From NCBI RefSeq assembly GCF_000006565.2, contig NC_031479.1, positions 3,064,289 to 3,128,288 on the forward strand: DNA of 64,000 bases, given 5' to 3'. Both the position numbers and the translations under genes were made by a program. Shown piece after piece: positions 44,041 to 55,494 of the stretch; the stretch's first letter is position 1; every line of letters begins with the position of its first letter. The notes under the pieces were generated by a model. It ran no database searches, was not told where the DNA came from, and worked only from the letters and a program-made list of their open reading frames with translations. The stretch is from Toxoplasma gondii ME49 (Eukaryota; Apicomplexa; Conoidasida; Eucoccidiorida; Sarcocystidae).

Positions 44041-45428
44041 TAGTCGTATTTAAATATAAAACGTTACACAGATATACACACATGTTTCTTGACACATCAG
44101 CTCAGGGCCGGACGAGCATTGGCGAGGAGCGACTTTGTTACCTTTCAGAAGAAACAGGACGCGTTTTCTGTAGAGGGACTTTTTCGCGCTGACCTGCACC
44201 CGCGGGTGCCGACTGGCATGCGTTGCTGCTGGAGTCTCCGTGTGTGTTTGGAGCTCCGCCCCTGCCTTCGCATTTTAGAATTCGTGTGCATACGGGTGGT
44301 TTTTCGCTAATTAAAGTGCAGTGAAGCCATTGCATGCGCCCATGGGGCGGGAGCCGAACAGCTCAAGAGGCAGCGTCTCCAGAAGAGGAGGTGAGGAACA
44401 AGTCGTCAGACACCTTCTTACTGGATTCGGTTTATTTTTAGGCGCGGCGATTGCTTTGAGAACAGGTTCCAGGCACCCAGGAAAGGAGCAGGGGTCTGTG
44501 TCACGAGTTACCTGTCGTAACTGATGCGCAGCGTTCCTACTTAATAATTTCGATTCCCGTCTTATATAAGGCGTCCTGCGTTTCGCAGACTGCACATGCT
44601 TCAGCGATGTGGAGCAATTGCCCCTGAGATTCATGGGAGACTCTGACCAAGAGTTCGGTGTGCGTGTCTACATACGGAGTCGCGTCTTTCGAAGTCTCGA
44701 TAGTCAAGAGCGATCGCAGAGAACGAGGGAATCTGCATTTGCATCTCGTGGTATACGAGGCGTTACGGAAGAGCGTTTCATCATGTGCGAATGCAACAGA
44801 GAAAATCGATCTGCTCCACCTTCAGTCATACGCAGAGCGTCTCTGATGAAGTCCCCCTACACGACGTTTGCGGCCGAGAGAATCCACTGAAGTCTGGCCC
44901 TCAGACCTGTGCCTGGAGGCGAATCTTTGTAGGCGCGGCGTGAGGTTTCCTGTTGTTACGCGTCTCTGAACCACGAGAGAAAACGACTCTCCTCTCAGGC
45001 GCGCGTTTGATCGGCGCCATCGCGCATCCAGTCCACACGGGCTGTGGGGAAACCTCCAAGTGCTCAACACCAGTCTCTGCTGTCTCGACGCAGACACAAG
45101 AAAAAAAGAATGCTTTCGCAGAGAGAGAACAGAGCACAGCCGCAAATGGCAAGCGACCTCAAAACGCTTCGCGCCGTGCTTCACTGCCTCTCTCTTCTTC
45201 AGGCTCGTGCGTTACAGAAAAACGAAGCCACACCTCGACGCGTACAGACATATATCTATCGACATTACATATATATATATATATATATATATATAGATAT
45301 AGATATATACATTTACTGAGACGGGCGATACGCGAGAATGGAAAGCAAACCTTATTTACGTATATGGTTGTCTTTGTCTTTCTTTATTGGAAGTGGAGTG
45401 AGCTCGATGACATTCGAGAATGCCCGAC
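42959..45428. other. Convergent spacer between zinc-ribbon and alpha-subunit genes
   Basis: It holds two 3' UTRs. TA-rich blocks occur at about 43581-43641, 43705-43752, 43967-44036 and 45269-45308. Open frames around 44600-45184 look protein-like in short pieces, but I could not connect them in phase to the alpha subunit, whose true last exon lies at 45429-45563. Confidence 0.5.
43581..43752 (+). repeat. (TA)n microsatellite cluster, intergenic
   Basis: Two long TA tracts with TGTA interruptions (43581-43641 and 43705-43752), separated by about 60 bp of unique sequence. Confidence 0.9.
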
Positions 45429-48400
45429 TCAAGCTGGAGCGTCGTCAGCGTAGCGAGAAAGGAACGAAGCAAGCAGAGCGAGGGTGGCTGGGCCAACGTG
45501 AGGAATTTTTCTCAGTTGCTGCGGAGTGTAGTCCTGCACATCTGCCAAGGTCGACAAACCAAACTGCGAGGAAGAAAACAACACACAGGAAAAGCGTCCG
45601 AACTATGGCGCCGGTGGCACATGGAAACCTACCCAAAAGCCTCAGGGGTGCCGCAAGTTGCATGCACCACTGAAGTACCTTCGAATCTCTCTACTGTCCG
45701 TGAGTTCAAACATACGCGTGCTTCTCTGTTTGAGCTTCCATCTGTGTGCGTTCGAATTTCCTCGTTATCCCATATATACATATATACATATATATATTTA
45801 TATATATATATATATATAGTTTAGCATATGCTGTTTGAGGCTCTTGATTTCGGTTCTTCGCGTGGAGTTGTTTTCGTACACAGATTCGTGGTCACTTGTC
45901 TTTGTGTCTTTTCGTCTGAGTCTGTACGCTGTCGACCGCGGCTCTCGTCTCGCCCCAGCGTTTCCTTCCAGCGCTTCACACGCTTCAGCAGCTGCGCAGT
46001 CCTCTCAACTGGCTTCGTGGACGTACACAGAGAGACGCACAACCACTAAGACCGACGAATCTACGCATATGCTGGTTTAGATGTCCATTCTGCATGCCGC
46101 GCCTTTGTCAACACTAAAGACGCCTCTGTCTACCGCCTCTGCAAGTTGTGTACGGACTCGTCGAGGTCGCGCAACCGCCTGTGTGTCTGTGAGGCGCATG
46201 AAATGTTTTAGAAATGCTTCCTTTCGTTCGCGCATTCGCCGCCGCTCGGTCTCACCTCGTGCAAGGACTGTAGGGCCTTGGTGGAGAGGCCAGGGATCGA
46301 CGAGAGCGCCACCGCAGAGGGTTTGAGCTTCTGCTTTGTCTCCTTGTCTGTCGCGCTTTGCGTTCGGTCTCCCGGCTCTGCGACTTCGCGACGCTCGTCT
46401 TCGTCCCGGGCGGCCTCCACCGGAGATCCCATTGCAGAGGACGTTTCCACGTCTTCTCGCCGAGACTGCGTCTCTCTCTGCGTCGAGACCTCTTCCGACA
46501 GCTCACGCCCTCGCACTGTGTTTCGCTTTCCGCCTTTCTTCTGCCTCTGCGGGGCGCCGGCCTCCGAGTATCCGTCTGCCGAGTACGGCCGCCGCCGCAG
46601 CTCCCGCTTGAGCCAAGCGACAGGGTGAACGGAGCAAGGCTGGCAAAGCAGAGAGACAGAGCAACAGGAGCGCGACGCCAAGTCAGAGCTCGACGAGCTT
46701 CACGAGGAGCAAATCTGCAGAGCCACGAGCGCGGCGGGTGCTGTCTAGGTCGCCATGTCTGATTTCGCATCGTCGGTGTTCAAAAAAGACAGTTGCCGTA
46801 TGGAACCGGCGGGAGAAGAATGGCTGTGCGAGACCGTACGCGGAACGGGGGTGAGAAGCGCGAGAAGACACAGAAGAACGCGACAGGGAAAAAGACATGA
46901 CAGAGTTCGCAAGAACGGTGGAAGAGAGGTGGAGGTGACAGGCAAACCAGAGACCGTGAAAGACGTTCAAAACGACTCTGTGCTTGCAGGCGAGTCGCGA
47001 CGCAGCTTGGGAGCCGTTTGGGCTGTTCCGCCGCTCCGCTCTCTCTGCTCAACGCATGGAGGTTGCTCTCGACGAGTGGATGCGGTTCAGGATGACAGAA
47101 GACATTGGTTTGTGCCAGGCCTCAAATGCATGCGTTCTCCACGTATACGACATTCCCCCTTGAAGGCAGACTGCATGGTGCCTTCCCGCAAACCGTGTGA
47201 TGGGTCCATCCCTGTTTTTCTCTGGAAACACACTCCGGTTCGCGCAGTTCTGTTTCTTCGCATTCATCAGCGACGAGGCGACTTCCGCATGTCGCCGCAA
47301 ACGACGTCGCTGCGAAGTTTCTTGACTGCTCGAACCGCCCCGCTCGTTTCGACGTTTACAGTCTTTCACATTCGAGGATGCACATTCCTCCTCACGGGGG
47401 AGGCGTCGGGTGTTTCGTGAGTCTCGCGGATTCCAAAACAGGCGCTGTCTCACCGGGGGTCTGAACTCGGGCATCGCGAAGCTCTTCTCGCCCTCTGCGA
47501 GCTTCAAGCCTTCAGTCGGACGCTCCCAAACCATCAACGGTGGGCCGCCCAGACGGTCCTGCAGAGCTTTCGCCTCCGTCCACGCCGCAACATGCTTCCA
47601 AGCGGCTGAAGCAACCGGAGCGAGAGACCGACAACGAGGGCGTCAAGAGAGGGCAGGGGCGCACAGATAGAAACAGCGAGGCGACAGAGCAGACGAGAGA
47701 GATGAAGAGAACAGAGAGGCGAAGAAAGCAGAGAGCCAACGAGAGACAAAGACAAGACAGAGAGACAAGATAAAAGGAGAAAGACGTGGAAGGGAGGAGC
47801 GAAGAAAAGCAAAGACAGAACGCGAGAGAAGCGAAAAAAAGCAAAGACATAACGCGAGAGAAGCGAAAAAAAGCAAAGACATAACGCGAGAGAAGCGAAG
47901 AAAAGCAAAGACAGAACGCGAGAGAAGCGAAAAAAAACAAAGACAGAACGCGAGAGAAGAGAGAGACAAGAGACGAGAGGCCGCACCAAGGACACCAGAC
48001 AGGAAGAAAAAAAAAAGAAAACGGAGGAACCGTCAGGAAACTCGAACGCGTCCGCTGGACCTGAGAGGCTGAGTCGCCTGGGTAAAGGCACAGTGGTCTG
48101 CCAGCTACAAGTGCAGTTCTTCAAGAGTCTTTTCCACTGAGATGATTCCACTTTCGCGTTAGGCGAATGACTTCAGACACACAGAATATGCAGTTCGAGC
48201 GAGCACAAAGTGCCGTGAAGGACTCGCTTGCAAAAGGACATCCCCGTTGGCCTCTACTCTCGCCTCGGCTGTATCAGACCCCGATGAGAACGTCGTCCGA
48301 ATGAGAAATATTCCAACTCTCTCTCTCGAACACATTCACACACCAATATATATATATATATATATATATCATACAGATATTCATATACATATATATATAT

Positions 48401-49059
48401 ATATATATACAAATATACATGCATATATTATGTGCGTGCCACTCTTCCTGTCTCGACCTAGGCATGCATCCGCACAACTCTACATATACATAAATGTATA
48501 TACATAAATGTATATATATATATATATATATATATATGTGCGTGTATATAGGTATAAAGGCAGAGATGCATGTGTTGAGACAGCGTGTGCATTTCAGTCT
48601 GTCTGAGATGAATCCACTGATATTGAAAGGCTTTGCAGAGAGAGGCGAACGGAGAAGCTGAGACAGCCTGTACCCGTGAGGTCTTCGTCCTCGGTTTTCC
48701 AGTCGACGTCCTCAACGAGCTGTCTGCGTAGGTCGACAAGCCAGGCCAGCATGTCTTGCAGAGCGAAAGCGAGGACTTCTTTTGGGCTCTTCGACGCGTC
48801 CGTCCAGATTTCCAGAACTAGCTGCTCTGTCGGATTCGTGGACGCCTGTCGACTGAAAAAAAAATCGAAACCTCCACAATGCCGCCTCTCTGAGAGTCGT
48901 GCATGTCCGCATGCAAATCCTGGGCAGACGGTCACACACCCCTGCGCCAATATGTGCACTCCGATTACCTTATAGAATAAACATGTAAATGCATGCGGAC
49001 ATTAATATATATTAGTATATATGACTACGCAGGTATCTGTAGACACCAGCGGTGACATG

Positions 49060-49098
<39 letters not shown>

Positions 49099-49150
49099 TT
49101 GTAAACCAATTCTCTGTAACTATGCAAGCATTCTCACGTATACATTTGTG

Positions 49151-49199
<49 letters not shown>

Positions 49200-52100
49200 T
49201 TATTTATTTCGACAAATATGCACAAACAGCGTTGCTCGTGCGGGCGGAAGGCAGAAACGAAGTTGCCTTACTCCTGACAGAAGCGCGTCCCCATGAGTTT
49301 GTGGACGGCGAGTCGCATCATGGTGCATGCACCAAAAATGCAGCTTGTTGGATAGAAGCCTCGATGGTCGACTTCCCAAATTCGCCGGCGCTTGTAGCAC
49401 CGCGTGTCGACGCCTTCTTCTTCGCGGTACAGCCCTAGGAAAGCAGATGCCATACCCTCCACGTTTTCGCTGTTCAAAAGACACTCCGCTTTTCTCTCCG
49501 ATAAAATACCTCTTCGGACAACTGACAACGCCTGACATCCCGTGTGCTCTCCCGATATCGATGATGAATCTCTTCACAGACCAAGATACATACACATGTA
49601 TATATGTGTATATACATACATTTAGGGAATCTGTTTTTCCTTCGTCCGTTTCTGTCTTCCTCCTTCTTACTCCTCTGTTTGTTCATCTTCTCTCCTTGCT
49701 CCTTCTTCTTTTTCGTCTCTTTCTCTTTCTTTTCGTACCTTCTCTTCACCTGCGTCGTGTTCCTCTCTCTCACGTTCTTCCTTGTCTATTTCTTTGCCCG
49801 CGTTTCCTTCACTTTCTCCTGCCTCTGTTGCCTCTTCTTCTTTTTCTGCGTCTTCTCCTTCTCCTCTCGCGACTGGCTTTCCTTTTCTTCTCGCTTCCTC
49901 TCTCCGTTCTCTCTCCGTTCTCTCTGTGTCCTCTCTCCGTTTTCGTCCATTCGCTCGCTTCGGTCCTACCGTGCAGGTCGGCTAGCCAGGCACCACGGCC
50001 CCACTCGAGTTTCATTTCGAGGTCGAGGACTCCGCCCTCCTCGACCTTGGCGATGAAATGCTCCGGATTTCCGACGCGGACAAACGACGGCCAGTCGATC
50101 ATCCCCGCCACCAGCAGCTGCGGCCCGACAGCCTTCACTCGCACGCAGGCAGACTCCCGCGGACGCAGCGTCTCGAAGGCAACCTAAAACACCCGCATGC
50201 ACCGCCAAGCAGGGAGCGAAAATATGCCGGAGACGAACGCCATCGCGCGCCGCAACGGCGCTCGGCGGGGACTCAGGAAACGATCCGGGGAAACACAAAC
50301 ATGCGCCGCCGTCCACATGCACAAATGAGGTATCGCCACAGACCGGGAGAGTCGTTCGCCGTTTCGCCCAAGAAAAATCTGGAAGTTGCGTCATCATCCG
50401 ATACCTCTTTTGTTTTATTGCTTCGAATCGACCTGCGCATATCTCTCTGTCTGCCTCGGTATCTCTCTGTCTGCCCCTGTATCTCTCTGTCTGCCTCGGT
50501 ATCTCTCTGTCTCTCAGCGTCTCTATGCATCGACCTGCAGATGAGACCCGTTCTGTCGTCGTGGCGTCGCGTTCTGTATCGCCGGTGCCGCGTCCCTCTC
50601 TTCTGTGTCGGCCATTGTGTCTAGATCCTTCTCACTATATTTCGTTGTACCTGCCTCTGAATCAGCGTCCGTCTTCGAGTCTCTCTGCGAGTTTGTGTCT
50701 ACAACAGCTTGTGTCTTGTGTGCTAGCGAAACTGCCTGGGGACTTGTGTCTCGTGAACTGCGCATGCACAGCTACATCCGGTTCCTGCGCTGCGTCGCGC
50801 CGACTGTCCGTTGGAAGAGGGAGACAGGTCGCTTCCAGAAGAAGCCGAGCAGAGACGACCTGGTCCTGAGTGTAGCGTACTCCTTTCAAGTTTAGGGCAA
50901 TTTCGAGAAGGTCTTCGCGAACGTTTGGGAGCTGCGTGACCATCGGTGCCTCCGCCTCGCCACCGGCGCTTTGCGGTTCGCCTTCGCCAGTCTTCTTCCT
51001 GCCTCTGCGTCCTCCCGCGTTTGGCTTCCGAGGCGCATGCAGCTTCAGAGCCACGACTGCATGCCCTGGACAGCGCTGAGCAGCAAAGGCCTTGATCAGG
51101 GAGCCCATGGTCCACCCAGTTGTGACAGGGACCGGACCGATGTACAGCTTCTGATAAAGGTGACCTGAGCGAGCGAGCGAAGAGACAGGAAGGAGACAGA
51201 AAAGGCGATACAGGAGGGGAGGCGCGTGAGGAAGGCAAAGAGACAGAGAGCGCATGAAGTCTCCGCAAACGCCTTTCGATCCACAACGCTGGCCTCAGGC
51301 TGGACACACACAACTGCAGCGCTCAAAATCAGCCGGGGCGGTCTGAGGCTTCTTCTCCTCTTGTTCTCGCTCCTCTTTTTTCTTCTCGTTTTCTCCTTCC
51401 GTTCGCATACCTGTTTCCGGAATGATGGTGACGTTGGTGGCTTCCTCGACTCGGAGAGTGAATTCCTCTGTCCACGATGGCCAGGTCTGCGCGGCAAAAA
51501 CAGTACGAAGACCTACGCCGCAAACGTTTTTGAGACGAGGAGAGCGAGAGAGAGGCACCACTTTGCGAAAACGTTCCACACAGGTCTCGCGGTCCACCTC
51601 CGCTTTTCTCTTCGCAGAAAAGACAGCCGCCCTGAGCCAGTTGCCGTTGCAAGAAAGACGAACTTGTTGGAACTCACTTTCTTTTAGAGACTCACGTATT
51701 TTCTAATGCACTATATACCGGGCAAGGGGCGAAACAGGCATTAGAAACACTCTCTCAGCGGCCAATTCGAAACCTCGAACCAGAACAGCGGCATCTCTCC
51801 CCGAGCTGCTGCACGGGGACCAACGCATGCACATACTCGGATGAACCACGTCTACACTTACGCACAAATGGGCATGCATGTCCTGTGATTCTAACAGACG
51901 AGAAGACAAGGTCAAAGGACTTCTCACTCTCTGTCTGTCTATCTTTCTCCATTTCCTTCTTTCTCCACATCTCCCGCTGCATTGCCGTGTCGGTCACGAT
52001 CTTCGAATGGCCCCAGAGAGCACCCCATGCATGCGAAAACTTTGCCTCGCTTGCGGCGCTCAGCAACGACGACTATCCGGCTCTTGCTTCCACTCTATAA

Positions 52101-53883
52101 ACCGACGTTGTGCACTTCCGTTCGTCGCCGGGAGAAGCAAACGAACGTCAAGAACAAAGAAAAGCGCTTGGGAGAAACGGCACGCCTGCTACTTTCCAGA
52201 GATTCCAGGGTGCTTAAGCTCTTATTCACAAATACCTACGTATATATATATATATATTTACTAATTTATAATTATTTATAATTATTGATATATATATATA
52301 TATATATGCAAGTATTAATATATATATATATATATGACGTGTATATGTATGCGTGTCCGTGGGGTTTCCACCTGAGCATACTGAAGCCATATTTATGTAC
52401 ATCTGCTCGTATATCAATGGGTGTGGATATACACCCCACAAGCGCGGGACGCACGCAGAGACACAATGGTCTCCACCGTATCCCTCCCTGCGTTTGAGAG
52501 GTCGAACCTCGACGTTTCTGCCCTCTCGCGTTTCTGCTATTCTTCCCCCTTCGCTTCCCTTCCGTCGCCACTGATCGCGCGTCTCCTCGACAGACAGAAC
52601 CGCTTTGCTTCAGCGAAGGCTTACGTCGAAGATGCGAGCGTCTCCGTACAGGAGACCCATGCGGTCGCGACGAGGCACATAGGCAGGCGTAAAGGGAAGC
52701 AGAGTCAGATTGTACGTTGGCGTATATACACCGGGGTCGAGCGTTGTCGAATTGTAAAATTCCTCGTAGATCGGATAGTGCCGGACGTCGTGCGACTGTC
52801 GAAGCGCAGGCCAAAAATACACACATACAGCGCGACAGGCCGCGCGCGAACGCAAACATCCATGCCTGGGGATTAACAGGTGCCGACTCCGGTAGAGGCC
52901 GAAAACGGATACAGGCGAAGAGAAAACACGAGTCCACTTCTGCATGGTCCACTCCCCATGCGCTCTAAACACATAGAAAAATACATGTACAGAGAGCTCT
53001 GCACATGCACATATACACACATCTGTTCTGTATACATACATACAGATTACAGACCTCATCCTGCGCGCCCCTACCTATCTCTCTATTCAAGATGTTTGTT
53101 GATATGCATATATAAAAATATATACACATATATCTATATATATGCGTATATATATATATATATACGTGGTTCACACAGGAACTCTCAAGGTCGGATCTCT
53201 AGTGTAGCTACATGCACGTAGGACTGGGTTTTTGCCCTTGGTGTTCATCCCAGTTTCCCTCTCCCTTCCCTCTAACTCCGTTGCGTTCTCTCTTGCTCGC
53301 TCTCGTTCGTCCTCCTTCTCTTCCGGTGTCATGCGTCCTCTTTTCTCGCGCCTGAGTCTCCTTCGGGCGTCCTTACCAGGCCGCGGGCCTCGTCCCAGAA
53401 CTGGAGAGGCACCCGGTGATACGGCGGTTCCTCGACGCCTCTCAAGGTGGTGATGTTCGGCAGCATCTGGACTCCCGGATCTCTCCACCGCCCTGTGAAC
53501 ATCCACGGCCGAAAGCGGCGTTAGCCGATGCACCTCTCAGCGCGTCTCCACGACTCATACACTGCTTCTCCGGACAAAGACAAATACGCAGACCTCTAAA
53601 CATGCCACCATGGCTCCGCGCATGTAGCTGCACGAAGGTCTTACGGAAGAAGCTGACGGCTTGCACAGAGACGCATTTGTGCATGAGTTTGTCCACGAAA
53701 AAGCGCGCCAGAAATGCAGACACGCGCATCTGAGTATAAACTTTAAAAATCTGTTTATCCACGACCTGGTCCCCTACTCAGCCACCCGTACCCGCAAACC
53801 CACTGAGAAATAAACATATACATATATATATTCGTATGCCCACAGGTAGACACCTTCACTATCGTCTGGAAACCGATCTATAG

Positions 53884-53916
<33 letters not shown>

Positions 53917-55494
53917 TAGATAGTTGTATGAATTTACATCTACATATATATATATATATATATACATAGGTATGTATCTGTATGTAGAACTATATTTGCG
54001 AATGCAAACACGAGGACGGGAGATACCTCGATTGAGGAGATGCCAGTTCTTCCATGTGCCGGTGAGGTTGAAATGGTCTGCATCGAAGTATCCGCGGCGC
54101 CAGAGATACGTCTTCTCTTTGGGCGAGAGCAGCGACTGGGGAGCTCCAGTGAGGTTTCTCGGGTGCAGCTCTACGCGGGGAAAACGAGGCTCGCGCCTGT
54201 ACAGAGTTGTGGGGGCAAGGTTTCGTTCCGCAGTGTGCATTGGTCCGCCTTCGGCCTCCCGCGAGGCAGGCGAAGAAGAAAAAGAGGGAGAAGAGAGAGA
54301 AGCTTCTGTTGCTCCTTTTGGAGGTGCTGAAGGAAACGGTGCAGACACAGGCTCGCCTGGAAGAGGCAGGTCGTCCCCACGCAAGCGCGCAGCTGCATAG
54401 TACATCTCCAGTTCACTCCTCGCGTATGAAGAAGCCGCTGAAGGAGACGAAGTCGGGAGAGAAGAAGCAGAAGAAGCAGAAGAAGGCGAGGAAGGCGAGG
54501 AAGGCGAAGACGGCGAGGAAGGCGAGGAAGGAGAAGGAGGGGAATCTGTGAAGAATCTTATGGGCGGTTCGTCATCGTCGTCAAATGCATCGTCTGGAGG
54601 GGAGGACGCGGATGCGCGAGAGGACGACGGCGCATGAGAGAATGAAGGAGAAGGGAGGCCAGGGAAGCACCGAAATGAGGATGTCGGGGAGACCGTTGCA
54701 GAGCGAAGATAGTGCAAGGGAGACGGGGAAGGAGTGACAGAAAGAGTTCGAGAGCGAGAGGAGGCAAAACCACAAGACGGCTCAGGCCGCGGCACCCGAC
54801 GCGGAACACGGTGACTCGAGAGCGACGAAGCGCGGGAAGGAGGGAGACTGCCAAGCTTCGAAATTGGAGAGGCGTTGGAGAAGCTCGATGGGGGATACAG
54901 ACATGGCGAGGAGACAAAGGAGAGAGGCGCTCTTGGTTTGAGTAGGCCCGCAAGGAAGAGAGAACCTTTCAGAGAGGCTAAACGGCTGAAGGAGGAGGAT
55001 GCGAGGAACGAGGAAAGAGAGTTGACAGACCACAGACCAAGAGACGAAGACGAAGGTGAGGCGGCAAAAAGGCGAGAAGAGGAATGCGATGGCGGCGAAG
55101 AAGATCGGAACAAGAAAGGTTCCCGAACTGAGGGCTGTAGAGCTCGAAATCGAAGAGCTTCGGCAGACAGTAGAGTCGGAAAGACAGGAGACACCCGTGC
55201 CAGGGGAGACTGGAGACAGTGGCCTCTCCCATGCGGGGTCCAAGACAACGCAGAAGAGACGGCGGCAAAGAGGAGACAAAACGTAGCAGAAGAGGAAGAA
55301 GAAGAACAATAACGAGAAGAAGGCGTATGAAAGAAGAGAGAAGAAGATGCAGTTGTGGAGTCAGGGCAGATGCAAGAGAAGGGAGGGGACCGGATGGAGG
55401 AGACAAAAGGAGAGAGAGCGAGACTGAGGACGGCGAGGAGAAGGCGATGTGATAGAAAACGAACGGGGCGCGTTAGGCGCTTCCCCACCGCCAT
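45429..55494 (-). CDS. rpoA: Bacterial-type RNA polymerase alpha subunit, predicted apicoplast (11 exons, 1192 aa)
   Basis: Exons on the minus strand: 55494-54027, 53492-53377, 52795-52625, 51702-51411, 51164-50860, 50183-49970, 49434-49272, 48852-48674, 47605-47454, 46639-46256, 45563-45429. All phases close; 3579 nt. Alpha dimerises to nucleate the multisubunit polymerase that transcribes the plastid genome; apicoplast genomes carry rpoB and rpoC but not rpoA. The start gives a hydrophobic signal (about 13-34) followed by a Ser/Arg-rich, transit-like region: a bipartite plastid leader. About 490 residues of Ser/Pro-rich sequence precede homology. N-terminal domain signatures: [13 protein letters not shown] (about 696-708), [14 protein letters not shown] (764-777), [20 protein letters not shown] then WGRGAW (845-850), VDT (864-866), LEIWTDA (923-929). 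The C-terminal domain follows a linker: [20 protein letters not shown] and the Hh[13 protein letters not shown] (1168-1179). The donor at 50859 (gtcgtc) is unusual, and the exon 4 acceptor has alternatives. Confidence 0.94.
47799..47958 (-). repeat. Five 32-bp tandem repeats in alpha-subunit intron 8
   Basis: Units at 47799-47830, 47831-47862, 47863-47894, 47895-47926 and 47927-47958, each exactly 32 bp. On the plus strand the units begin GCGAAGAAAAGCAAAGACAG or a close variant and end GCGAGAGAA. They differ at only a few positions. The array lies within the intron 47606-48673 and is pyrimidine-rich on the transcribed sense. Confidence 0.95.
49153..49198 (-). repeat. (TA)23 microsatellite in alpha-subunit intron 7
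   Basis: The longest uninterrupted TA tract in the window, about 46 bp, inside the intron 48853-49271. A second tract lies at about 49065-49095. Confidence 0.9.
50440..50519 (-). repeat. Four 20-bp tandem repeats in alpha-subunit intron 5
   Basis: Plus-strand units TATCTCTCTGTCTGCCTCGG at 50440-50459, 50460-50479 (one variant triplet), 50480-50499 and a degraded copy at 50500-50519, within the intron 50184-50859. Confidence 0.9.

Noticed and set aside
44822..45184. Protein-like minus-strand frames proposed as the last exon of the alpha subunit
   Set aside because: The frame at 45429-45563 supplies the missing helix-hairpin-helix in phase 0 and ends with a stop.
47643..47969. CRISPR-like array at the 32-bp repeats
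   Set aside because: Units are directly adjacent with no spacers, in a eukaryotic intron.
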